From NCBI GenBank assembly GCA_041748315.1, contig JBGTDM010000344.1, positions 1-13,199 on the forward strand: a stretch of DNA of 13,199 nt, in the 5' to 3' direction. Shown here piece by piece: positions 1 through 6,215 of this stretch. Position 1 is the first letter of the stretch; every line of letters starts with the position of its first letter. A program made the translations under genes and the position numbers. The stretch comes from CALMEE01 sp041748315. GTDB taxonomy: Bacteria; Planctomycetota; Planctomycetia; Pirellulales; Pirellulaceae. Under the pieces are notes generated by a model. The model searched no databases. It worked only from the letters and a program-made list of their open reading frames with translations, and was not told the origin of the DNA.

Positions 1-150
1 GACGATGATGATTGTCATGAAGTTGAATACCGCGGTCGGTCGCCCCGACGGGGCCGGGACAAATCAGCCCGGGGCAGAGCGCAGCGCCGCCCCGGGTGGG
101 GTCGCAATTGTTCCCCAAGCCCTGAAAGGGCGACACAAACCAATGCATGG
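1..150 (+). repeat. Composite intergenic repeat, copy 1
   Basis: This block recurs almost base for base at 525-674, offset by 524; the main differences lie around positions 28-53. It is modular. A short GC hairpin module (about 35-58) is followed by a larger hairpin whose arms are gcccggggc (67-75) and gccccggg (89-96). A pyrimidine/purine stretch then leads to a third palindromic module, aagccctgaaagggcga (117-133). The sequence has the look of the palindromic intergenic repeats common in planctomycete genomes. No protein-like reading frame is supported. Transcript or DNA-binding function is unknown. The true left edge may lie outside the window. Confidence 0.85.
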
Positions 151-193
151 ATTGTCGCCCCCTTATTCGCCACCATGATACGCTACATAAATT

Positions 194-310
194 GTCTCGC
201 CCTTTCAGGGCTTATTCGTCGTCATGGTACGCTACCCAGGGCGGCAGCGACGCTCGTACAACTCGCGTCACCTTGCCCTGGGCTGATATGTCTCGCCCCT
301 TCAGGGCAGA
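194..310 (-). repeat. Inverted, diverged copy of the composite repeat
   Basis: Read on the minus strand, this stretch has the same modules in the same order as positions 35-133. First comes a module tgccctgaaggggcgaga (310-293 side). Then comes atcagcccagggc with its partner gccctgggt (arms near 236-243 and 274-282), and last aagccctgaaagggcga (213-197). The last module is a perfect 17-bp inverted repeat of 117-133. The two copies therefore face each other across about 60 bp. The central arms have diverged more than in the 525-674 copy, so this copy is probably older. Function is unknown. Confidence 0.75.
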
Positions 311-313
311 TGC

Positions 314-483
314 GACGCAAGCGAAAAGAACGTGCGGCTCCTACCGCGAAACCGAGTCGTTACAACAATTGTGACAGAGCGACCGACCTCGGAGAGGTCG
401 GCGACATTGCCGCCAGACCGATTTACAGCCAAACGACAAGAATGCGATGGGAAGGATGACAACGTCGTTCGAGATCTTCAGGG
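314..483. other. Short spacer with one GC hairpin, no gene
   Basis: No reading frame here resembles a protein. The one clear structure is a perfect 8-bp hairpin: ccgacctc (383-390) pairs with gaggtcgg (394-401) over a 3-base loop. Flanking gcga/gcgac bases give it the appearance of another short palindromic intergenic repeat. No T-run follows it, so it is not a convincing terminator. Confidence 0.5.
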
Positions 484-520
484 GCGCGGTGGGTCGCCCT
501 GAAAGGGTAGGGATAAATTG
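484..520 (+). repeat. Isolated first module of the composite repeat
   Basis: The stretch gcgcggtgggtcgccctg and the following aaagggtagggataaa match the first module of the composite repeat (about 30-64 and 554-588) in order and spacing. It stands alone immediately before the complete second copy that begins at 525. This suggests that the module can be duplicated or lost independently of the rest of the repeat. Confidence 0.55.
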
Positions 521-524
521 ACTG

Positions 525-674
525 GACGATGATGATTGTCATGAAGTTGAATGGCGCGGAGGGTCGCTCCGAAGGGGCCGAAACAAATCAGCCCGGGGCA
601 GAGCGCAGCGCCGCCCCGGGTGGGGTCGCAATTGTTACCCAAGCCCTGTAAGGGCGGCACAAACCGATGCATGG
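525..674 (+). repeat. Composite intergenic repeat, copy 2, cut by an IS end
   Basis: Direct repeat of 1-150 at an offset of 524. It includes the same gcccggggc/gccccggg hairpin and the same ending atgcatgg. The third module reads aagccctgtaagggcggca here, so its palindrome is slightly degraded. Similarity to copy 1 stops abruptly at 674. In copy 1 the sequence continues attgtcgccccc, whereas here it continues tgaagttctcc, which looks like the end of an insertion sequence. Confidence 0.85.
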
Positions 675-885
675 TGAAGTTCTCCAAATTTGGTAGACAG
701 TGAGTCTCCTTATGTCAGGATGGTCTGACAAGAAAAGAAAGGAGACTTTAATGAAACGTCGAAGATTTCGCCGGGAATTCAAGCTTGCTGCGGTGAAGAA
801 GATCTTGAAACAAGGCCTTTCCTATCGCGAGGTAGCTCGGGAGTTTGGCATTCGGAACACCTACCTTCACAATTGGAATAACGCA
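675..885 (+). mobile_element. Truncated IS3-family element, left end only
   Basis: The stretch starts with TG-type terminal sequence tgaagttctccaaatttgg exactly where the flanking repeat copy is broken. After about 75 bp of leader it encodes the first part of an IS3-type OrfA. Recognisable coding similarity ends near 885, and there is no OrfB (DDE catalytic part) and no right end in the window. The right boundary is therefore approximate. The placement inside the repeat copy suggests that the element inserted there and later lost most of its body. Confidence 0.65.
703..747 (+). promoter_or_regulatory. Hairpin covering the transposase ribosome binding site
   Basis: agtctcctt (703-711) is a perfect 9-bp inverted repeat of aaggagact (739-747), which contains the AAGGAG ribosome binding site of the ATG at 751. 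Inside it, tgtca (713-717) can pair with tgaca (726-730) around an 8-base loop. In an RNA reading in from outside, this fold would bury the ribosome binding site. A transcript starting inside the stem would leave it free. Several IS families are known to limit transposase expression from external transcripts in this way. Applying it here is an inference from pairing alone. Confidence 0.5.
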
Positions 886-912
886 TATCGTCTGCCCCCG
901 TTGCGAGTCTAA
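751..912 (+). pseudogene. IS3-type OrfA transposase, truncated
   Basis: The 53-residue frame begins MKRRRFRREFKLAAVKKI and continues through LSYREVAREFGIRNTYLHNW. This is the N-terminal helix-turn-helix of the IS3/IS911-type OrfA, which binds the element's ends. Family members are usually about 90-120 residues. Here similarity stops after roughly 45 residues, followed by an unrelated tail (AYRLPPLRV) and a stop. The start is the ATG at 751, preceded by a strong AAGGAG 6 bases upstream. A longer upstream frame exists but is not needed. No catalytic OrfB follows, so the protein cannot transpose anything by itself. Confidence 0.75.
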
Positions 913-1130
913 ACCCTCGCCTCCATCGCCTCCATTTTGATCTGGTGTACAATCCGGCTCAGCGAAAAACAGGCCCAGTAGATTAACTCTGCCGACCTCT
1001 TTTTTTGCTCCAAGTGTCGCGGGATTTTGTCACTCGGCGATTGTCGCTTCACCCGAATCGTGTGACTTAAAACAAGGCACTTCCGAAAACCATCCCGCGT
1101 GACTATTTTGTCTAGCTGCCAGCAGGCTTT
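913..1130. other. Gene-free stretch, nothing recognised
   Basis: I find no convincing protein, RNA gene or repeat on either strand. There is a run of seven T at about 1000-1006 but no stem directly before it. The stretch separates the truncated IS3 element from the RHS relic and may be the worn-down remainder of either. Confidence 0.4.
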
Positions 1131-1619
1131 GCAACCACACCCCGCGTCACGCTTTCGGAGAAGCTACAAACTAATCGGCTCAACGGTGCGACCAGTCAAA
1201 CCTACGACAAAAACGGGAATTTACTGTCGATCGCGGATGCTGAGAATCGCACGACTGGCTATGAATTCAACGGGCGAAATGAGAAAATCAAAGAGACCTA
1301 TCCCGACCATACGGGGGCGACCCAGGTGACGCCAGTTACGGGATTATTGAGTCTGCCTATGATCCGGCTGGTCGGTTACAATTTAAGGGTCTGGTACATT
1401 TTTCGGCGGGATTGGGTTTCGTCGCGCCAAAAATTGTCAACCGCCGAAAAATGTACCTGACCCTCTCGGAACCCCGAGCAAACACTGGTGTACGATATGG
1501 CATCTCGGTTGTTACAACGCGATTACGGTACGAAGGCGAATTCGCCGAGCGGTACAATCGCCGATAGCGACGTGATGACTTACGATTACGCTGGACGTGT
1601 GGCCAGTGAATCACCATGA
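1131..1619 (+). pseudogene. YD-repeat (RHS-type) protein relic
   Basis: Three pieces of YD-repeat coding sequence lie in order. Frame one (from about 1131) gives SQTYDKNGNLLSIADAENRT and then GYEFNGRNEKIKETYPDHTG. Between about 1322 and 1345 the reading shifts to a second frame giving ASYGIIESAYDPAGRLQF. A 79-bp hairpin element interrupts at 1386-1464. The first frame then resumes with EQTLVYDMASRLLQRDYG and MTYDYAGRVASESP before a TGA at 1617. YD repeats belong to large RHS/teneurin-like surface or toxin-shell proteins of a thousand residues or more. This is about 160 codons with no start, no core-end motif and no toxin tip. It is a dead fragment. Confidence 0.75.
1386..1464. repeat. 79-bp hairpin element inside the RHS relic
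   Basis: agggtctggtacatttttcg and the next four bases (1386-1409) form an inverted repeat with 1441-1464. The match is 24 bp with one mismatch, around a 31-bp centre. It sits between two YD-repeat codon stretches and is unlike the surrounding coding sequence, so it looks inserted. Short hairpins with ggtacatttttcgg-type arms resemble REP-like sequences mobilised by IS200-like (RAYT) transposases. That family assignment is from memory and no such transposase is in the window. A fold this strong could also stop transcription. Confidence 0.7.
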
Positions 1620-1623
1620 TCGC

Positions 1624-1762
1624 TTAGTCCTACAGCGCCGGCTCGATGCAAAGCTGTAGGCCAGCCTTTCCAGGCTGACGCCGTTTACTTGGTTTTTGCC
1701 AAAGCGGGAGGATTGGGTCAGCCTGGAAAGGCTGACGTACATACCTTGCGCTGTAGGATTAA
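1624..1762. repeat. Nested double palindrome
   Basis: Two inverted repeats are nested. The outer arms are ttagtcctacagcgc (1624-1638) and gcgctgtaggattaa (1748-1762), 15 bp with one mismatch. The inner arms are gccagcctttccaggctgac (1660-1679) and gtcagcctggaaaggctgac (1717-1736), 20 bp with one mismatch. Each inner arm is itself partly palindromic (cagcc...ggctg). The whole 139-bp block could fold into a cruciform-like structure. It resembles the mobile palindromic repeats scattered in planctomycete genomes. It lies directly between the RHS relic and the fragment next to accD. Confidence 0.75.
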
Positions 1763-1922
1763 CCGCTTCTCTTATTAACAAGGTAATGGGCTGGCGAGTT
1801 TTCTTTCTGAGTCCATCCAGATCCCGCATATCGCCACGTGTGAGACGACTGGCGGGCCAGTCGTAGCCCTTCGCCTGATCCAGCGCTAGCCCAACCTTAC
1901 TGATACTGCCGCCATTGAGAAC
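1761..1922 (-). pseudogene. Possible relic of a small helix-rich protein
   Basis: On the minus strand an open stretch reads SISKVGLALDQAKGYDWPAS and then LTRGDMRDLDGLRKKTRQPI, followed by TLLIREAV. The composition looks like real coding sequence of a small DNA-binding-like protein (the pattern of a threonine/arginine helix followed by KTxxPI...EAV). The clear part ends exactly where the nested palindrome begins (1762). No start codon with a ribosome binding site is visible between it and the accD stop, and its family is not recognised. It may be a fragment left after insertion of the palindrome, or chance. Confidence is low. Confidence 0.25.
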
Positions 1923-1928
1923 GGGGGG

Positions 1929-2774
1929 TTAACCGTGACAGTAGTCGATGATACGAGCAATTTCCGATTTGAGATTGGGGCGCCGCACGATGCGATCAAT
2001 GTATCCATGCTCGAGCAAAAACTCGCTGGTTTGAAATCCTTCCGGCAATTCGAGCCTGATTGTGGCTTTAATGGTACGGGGACCGGCAAATCCAATGAGT
2101 GCCTTGGGTTCCGCAATCACGACATCACCCAAGGATGCAAAGCTGGCGGCAACGCCACCCATCGTCGGATTGGTCAACACACTAATGTACAACCCTCCAG
2201 CTTGATCATAACGCGCCAAGGCCGCAGAGACTTTTGCCATCTGCATCAGCGAAAGAATTCCCTCATGCATTCTGGCGCCACCTCCAGAGGCTGAGACGAT
2301 AATCAAGGGCAGGTTGTGTTTCTCGGCACGTTCGACAAGCCGCGCCAACCTTTCGCCCACGACCGATCCCATACTACCCATAATAAATGCAGAGTCGGTC
2401 ACACCAAATGCGACACGTCGCGCTCGGATCATGCCGGTGCCCGTGATCGCGGCGTCTGTCATCCCGGTTTTTTTCTGCTCTGCCTTAAGTCGATCGACGT
2501 AGGGCTTTTGATCAGCAAACCCCAACGGATCCATCGGCATTAAATGCTGATCGCACTCTTCAAAAGTTCCTTCGTCAAGCAATTGCTCGATTCGGGTCAT
2601 GGCAGAAACGTAGTAATGATAATCGCACTCTGGACAAATCCCCTGACGTTTATCAATCTCTTTTCGGAAAATAGCACGCTTGCAGCCTGGGCAGGAAACC
2701 CACAGGCCCGGCGGAATACCTTTTTTCCGGCGCGCCACCAGATCTTCTGTAAAGTCGGCTTCCGAAGTTGACAT
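1929..2774 (-). CDS. accD: Acetyl-CoA carboxylase carboxyltransferase, beta subunit
   Basis: AccD pairs with AccA to transfer carboxyl from carboxybiotin on AccB to acetyl-CoA, giving malonyl-CoA for fatty-acid synthesis in the cytoplasm. The 281-residue product has the expected N-terminal zinc ribbon, with C28-x2-C31 and C47-x2-C50 (CPGC and CPEC). The crotonase-like carboxyltransferase core follows, with SGGGARMHEG at 163-172 and GVAASFASLGDVVIAEPKAL at about 207-226, ending in GFAGPRTIKATI. The length is normal for AccD (about 280-300). The ATG at 2774 gives the usual N-terminus and only a weak ribosome binding site is visible. accA is not in the window. It lies 161 nt downstream of the phosphatase-like gene on the same strand, so it may have its own promoter in that gap. 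Confidence 0.97.
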   Translation of the reverse strand: MSTSEADFTEDLVARRKKGIPPGLWVSCPGCKRAIFRKEIDKRQGICPECDYHYYVSAMTRIEQLLDEGTFEECDQHLMPMDPLGFADQKPYVDRLKAEQKKTGMTDAAITGTGMIRARRVAFGVTDSAFIMGSMGSVVGERLARLVERAEKHNLPLIIVSASGGGARMHEGILSLMQMAKVSAALARYDQAGGLYISVLTNPTMGGVAASFASLGDVVIAEPKALIGFAGPRTIKATIRLELPEGFQTSEFLLEHGYIDRIVRRPNLKSEIARIIDYCHG

Positions 2775-2896
2775 ATATAATCAATATCCACTGACAAGTT
2801 TCAACGCGACTCCAGACTGAATTTTACTGTCTTTCGCGGATCGATACGAGGCGAACCGGAACAGCATTTTGATTTTCCGCCACTTTACTATGCCAA

Positions 2897-2924
2897 AATC
2901 GATTAAAACCAATCGATTAAAACC
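2897..2924. repeat. Perfect 14-bp tandem duplication upstream of accD
   Basis: aatcgattaaaacc occurs twice in a row (2897-2910 and 2911-2924) with no spacer. Each unit contains the palindrome atcgat. The pair lies in the 161-nt gap between the phosphatase-like gene and accD, about 120 nt upstream of the accD start and 11 nt past the preceding stop codon. It could be a paired protein-binding site for accD control or simply a slippage duplication. Confidence 0.6.
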
Positions 2925-2935
2925 AGCCGTGTACG

Positions 2936-3511
2936 TTAGACCGACAGTTCGGCGGGAACGTCGATCCACTCCCAGCCCCCCTTACCGCACTCGACTTCCC
3001 AAAGGTTGCCCATGGACTCCCGTGCATGAACAACCATGCGAATGATCGAGACAAACGGTTCGGAGACGACCATCGCAACCACTCCATCGCGATGTTTGCG
3101 GCGCAACTTCTTCACAAATTTTGTAATTCGCTGCCTCGCCTCGGCAATGGTTTCACCCCCGGGTGGACTGATCGATTCGGGATTCTCCAGCCATTGTCGA
3201 TAAATGGTCGGCTGGCGAGACTTCATTTCATCGACCGTCTTCCCCGACCACAACCCTCGATCAAGGTTCCGTAACTCGTACGTGATTTTGACCCGGATTT
3301 CACCATTTCGAGAAAGCTGTTCCGCCGTTTGCACAGCAGCTTGACAGGGAGAGGAGTAAATCACATCGATCCACTGTCCCCCAAGCGCTGCCACCGTCTG
3401 TTCGACCTCGTGAAATCCCTCGCGGTTCAAGGGCATATCCAACGAACCCTTGATCCGCTTCTGCTGATCATAATCAGTTGTGCCAGGCAATACCAATAAC
3501 AAACGCAACAT
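2936..3511 (-). CDS. Histidine-phosphatase-fold protein, probably catalytically dead
   Basis: The 191-residue product keeps the scaffold of the phosphoglycerate-mutase-like (histidine phosphatase) family. It has an N-terminal strand and loop followed by GSLDMPLNREG (22-32), IYSSPCQAAVQTAEQL (51-66), LRNLDRGLWSGKT (80-92) and SPPGGETIAEARQRI (115-129). The catalytic positions are changed throughout. The RHG phosphohistidine motif is LPG (8-10), and the Arg of SSPxxRAxxTA is Ala/Gln (58-59). The acid of LRExxxGxWEG is Asn82, and the second SHG histidine is SEP (150-152). True phosphatase or mutase activity is therefore unlikely. A sensor, regulatory or scaffold role is possible. The start at ATG 3511 has AGGA about 8 nt upstream. 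It follows rpe by 30 nt on the same strand, so the two are probably one operon. Confidence 0.85.
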   Translation of the reverse strand: MLRLLLVLPGTTDYDQQKRIKGSLDMPLNREGFHEVEQTVAALGGQWIDVIYSSPCQAAVQTAEQLSRNGEIRVKITYELRNLDRGLWSGKTVDEMKSRQPTIYRQWLENPESISPPGGETIAEARQRITKFVKKLRRKHRDGVVAMVVSEPFVSIIRMVVHARESMGNLWEVECGKGGWEWIDVPAELSV

Positions 3512-3541
3512 ACACTAATTCCTGAAAAACAAATGACTATA

Positions 3542-4240
3542 TTATTCTGGCGCGTTGACTGGAAACGCCTGCGTCAATTGACGAATCGCTGCACCATAGT
3601 TCGATTGCCGAAAAATTGCCGATCCGGCAACGAACCAATCGACCCCCGCAGCCACACATTCGTCAACCGTTGATGAATTGACACCACCATCGATTTCCAA
3701 AATCAAAGAATTGCCCGCTAGTTCTCGCAACACGGCGAATTTTGATAAGACTTCCGGTTGAAATTGTTGCCCACCAAATCCAGGTTGAATACTCATGGCT
3801 AGGACCAAATCACAAGCCGGCAAATACTCCGCGATCGAGTCGACCGGCGTTCCTGGATTAAAGGCCAATCCACTGGCAGCCCCGAGATCACGAACCTGAC
3901 TCAGCAGCGGCAACGGATTGTCGACCGCTTCCGCGTGGAAGGTAATCACATCGGCGCCGGCTTGATAAAACGCCTCCAAGTATCGTTCCGGCTTGCTGAT
4001 CATCAAATGCACGTCCAGAACCAGGTCGGTCAATTTTCGTATCGCTTCTACGATCGTCATGCCATAGGTAAAGTTTGGCACAAAATCACCATCCATCACA
4101 TCCAAGTGCAACACACGAATTCCTGCATCTTCGAGTTGCCGCACCTCGTTGGCTAAATTGCCAAAATCGCAAAGCAATAGCGACGGAAGCAATTGCAACC
4201 CGGCACTGCGAACTTGTAGGACTTTGTCACGTCTGGACAT
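3542..4240 (-). CDS. rpe: Ribulose-phosphate 3-epimerase
   Basis: This cytoplasmic enzyme interconverts ribulose 5-phosphate and xylulose 5-phosphate in the pentose phosphate pathway. The 232-residue product is a TIM barrel with the family motifs in order: LLPSLLLCDF (17-26), VLHLDVMDGDFVPN (43-56) and LDVHLM (75-80). These are followed by FHAEA (101-105), FNPGT (127-131), MSIQPGFGGQQF (149-160), LEIDGGVN (181-188) and VAGSAIF (204-210). H45, D47, H78 and D184 fit the metal and catalytic positions. The usual SVNPGFGG loop reads SIQPGFGG here. ATG 4240 gives about 12 extra residues before the barrel compared with short family members and no strong ribosome binding site, so a start slightly downstream is possible. 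Confidence 0.96.
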   Translation of the reverse strand: MSRRDKVLQVRSAGLQLLPSLLLCDFGNLANEVRQLEDAGIRVLHLDVMDGDFVPNFTYGMTIVEAIRKLTDLVLDVHLMISKPERYLEAFYQAGADVITFHAEAVDNPLPLLSQVRDLGAASGLAFNPGTPVDSIAEYLPACDLVLAMSIQPGFGGQQFQPEVLSKFAVLRELAGNSLILEIDGGVNSSTVDECVAAGVDWFVAGSAIFRQSNYGAAIRQLTQAFPVNAPE

Positions 4241-4602
4241 GGACAGAATATGCAGTAATCAAACTGCATCGAGAAGTAATAAATGCAAACTGAATTGAAT
4301 GCGATAACTTCAGCCGGTTTTCTTTAACCGATCGGCTCCGAATGATGACAGGTCGACGTCAGATCAAACTCACGCCAAAACCTATGAGAATGGAATATTC
4401 TACCAACGCGATACCGGTTTGCCAGTGGAAATCCGAACAGCCGTCACAAGTCGTTTACTTATAATGACTTACAGCGGGTAATGCCCCCTTATTTGCCTCC
4501 ACGGGGATTTCGCATTTCCAGTTTTTCAACGGTTCAGACACAACGATGCGTGTTTAACGGTTGCAATCGGCAGGGTCAGCCGTTCAACCACCTCAGATTC
4601 GG
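4241..4602. other. Intergenic gap between hutH and rpe
   Basis: This 362-nt gap lies downstream of hutH and upstream of rpe, both on the minus strand. It should therefore hold the end of the hutU-hutH transcript and the rpe promoter. I could not point to a convincing -35/-10 pair or an intrinsic terminator. Near 4557-4585, aacggttg can pair with cagccgtt (8 bp including one G-U), but no U-run follows on the minus strand. Short open frames at 4360-4480 look like coding sequence in places but match nothing I recognise. Confidence 0.5.
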
Positions 4603-6141
4603 TTATTCGAGTCCAGGAACGTGGAACATCTCGTCACAAAAATATCCTGAATCAACGATCTGTTTCACCTTTTCAATATCGGGTTGAATATACCGATCAG
4701 CTTGATAATGCTCGACAACTTCACGGATACTCCCCCAAGCCTGTGCGAGTGGTTGCGAGGTCAACAGTGGTCGATGCATGTCCAAGCCCTGTGCGGCCGC
4801 CAGTAACTCGATCGCCACGATGTAAGCCGTGTTGTCGGCCATCGGGCTTAGCCGTCGTGCGGCATACGTCGACATGCTGACATGATCTTCCTGATTTGCC
4901 GAAGTTGGCAAACTGTCGACCGATGCTGGATGTGCCAACGATTTGTTTTCGCTCGCCAGAGCGGCGGCGGTTACCTGTGCGATCATGAATCCCGAATTGA
5001 TTCCCCCCTCTTTAACAAGAAAAGGCGGCAAGCCACTCAAATGTTGATCCATCAACAATGCGATCCTGCGCTCAGACAAAGCCCCGATTTCGGCAATTGC
5101 CACAGCCAGACAATCTGCAGCCATCGCCACCGGCTCGCCATGAAAATTGCCGCCGGAAAGAATGTCCCCTTCATTCGCAAACACGAGCGGATTATCTGAA
5201 ACGGCATTTGCTTCTCGTTCGATAATTCGCGCCACGAAACGGATATGTTCCAGACAGGCACCCATGACTTGCGGTTGACAGCGAAGCGAATACGGATCTT
5301 GAACTTTGGGACAAGACTCGCTGGACTTGTGTGATTGTCGAATTGAGCTTCCCTCTAACAGTCTTCGGTAGGCCTCCGCGCAGTCGATCTGTCCCTGATG
5401 CAAACGCACTTGATGGATCCTCCTATCAAAGGGAGTATCGCTGCCTTTTGCCGCATCGGTACTCATCGCGCCTGCAACAATCGCTGCGGAAAACACGTTC
5501 CAGGTTTTGAACAAACTGCTCAATGCCAACGCGGTTGACACTTGAGTGCCATTGAGCAGCGCTAAACCTTCTTTGGGTCCCAATTCCAATGGTGTAAGAT
5601 TTAGCTTCGCGAGCGCGTCACTGGCCGGCATTCTTACACCTGCCAACTGAACGTCTCCGACGCCAATCAAGGCACAACTCAAGTGCGCCAGGGGCGCTAA
5701 ATCACCACTCGCCCCCACAGAACCCTGGCTGGGAATACAGGGCGCTAACGAATGGTTTAAAAATGTGCTCAAATAGTCCAACACGACTTGGCGGACCCCC
5801 GAATAGCCCCTGGCCAAACTATTCAACTTCAATAACAGAATCAAACGCACGACCCCCTCACTCAACAGCGGTCCCACCCCCGCAGCATGAGACAATACCA
5901 AGTTGACCTGAAGCTGTGCCAACTGCTCGGTCGGAATCCTTTTCTGTGCCAAGAGGCCAAATCCCGTATTAATTCCATACACCGTCTGCTGATTTTGGAC
6001 GACCTGTTGTACGACGTTCCATGAGGCTTTGACGGCCGCATTTGCCGACGATTCAATTTCGACATCTCCCGCAATCGAGGATAGAAATTGTTTAAGTTCG
6101 GCGAGTGTGATCTGCCCAGGTCGAATAATGAGTCGGTTCAT
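4603..6141 (-). CDS. hutH: Histidine ammonia-lyase
   Basis: HutH performs the first step of histidine degradation, removing ammonia from L-histidine to give urocanate, in the cytoplasm. The 512-residue product is the normal size. The A-S-G triad that cyclises into the MIO cofactor is at 144-146 in GSVGASGDLAPLAHL. Other family signatures are YGINTGFG (55-62, with the catalytic Tyr), LLNGTQVSTALAL (195-207), DPYSLRCQPQVMG (282-294), SDNPLVF (315-321), GGNFHGEPVA (330-339) and QEDHVSM (417-423). All the residues I associate with activity are present. It follows hutU by 74 nt on the same strand, so the pair is probably one operon. The ATG at 6141 has no clear Shine-Dalgarno sequence. Confidence 0.98.
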   Translation of the reverse strand: MNRLIIRPGQITLAELKQFLSSIAGDVEIESSANAAVKASWNVVQQVVQNQQTVYGINTGFGLLAQKRIPTEQLAQLQVNLVLSHAAGVGPLLSEGVVRLILLLKLNSLARGYSGVRQVVLDYLSTFLNHSLAPCIPSQGSVGASGDLAPLAHLSCALIGVGDVQLAGVRMPASDALAKLNLTPLELGPKEGLALLNGTQVSTALALSSLFKTWNVFSAAIVAGAMSTDAAKGSDTPFDRRIHQVRLHQGQIDCAEAYRRLLEGSSIRQSHKSSESCPKVQDPYSLRCQPQVMGACLEHIRFVARIIEREANAVSDNPLVFANEGDILSGGNFHGEPVAMAADCLAVAIAEIGALSERRIALLMDQHLSGLPPFLVKEGGINSGFMIAQVTAAALASENKSLAHPASVDSLPTSANQEDHVSMSTYAARRLSPMADNTAYIVAIELLAAAQGLDMHRPLLTSQPLAQAWGSIREVVEHYQADRYIQPDIEKVKQIVDSGYFCDEMFHVPGLE

Positions 6142-6215
6142 CGGTTATCTGTTGAAGTCATTCATGTGAAACGTTTCTACCTAGTGAACGTCGCATCCAT
6201 ACCTTAGCAAATCGC

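Noticed and set aside
1..674. Possible CRISPR-like array
   Set aside because: Repeats are long, few, partly inverted and irregularly spaced, with no short identical units separated by similar-length spacers and no cas gene nearby.
147..782. Short open frames over the repeat zone on both strands
   Set aside because: They follow the repeat modules, have odd composition, no plausible ribosome binding sites, and resemble no protein.
4360..4482. Minus-strand stretch containing ALVEYSILIGFG, reminiscent of a Flp-type pilin
   Set aside because: Too short, no start with ribosome binding site, no processing motif and no pilus genes nearby; probably chance.
4557..4585. Terminator after hutH
   Set aside because: An 8-bp pairing exists but no U-rich tail follows on the minus strand.
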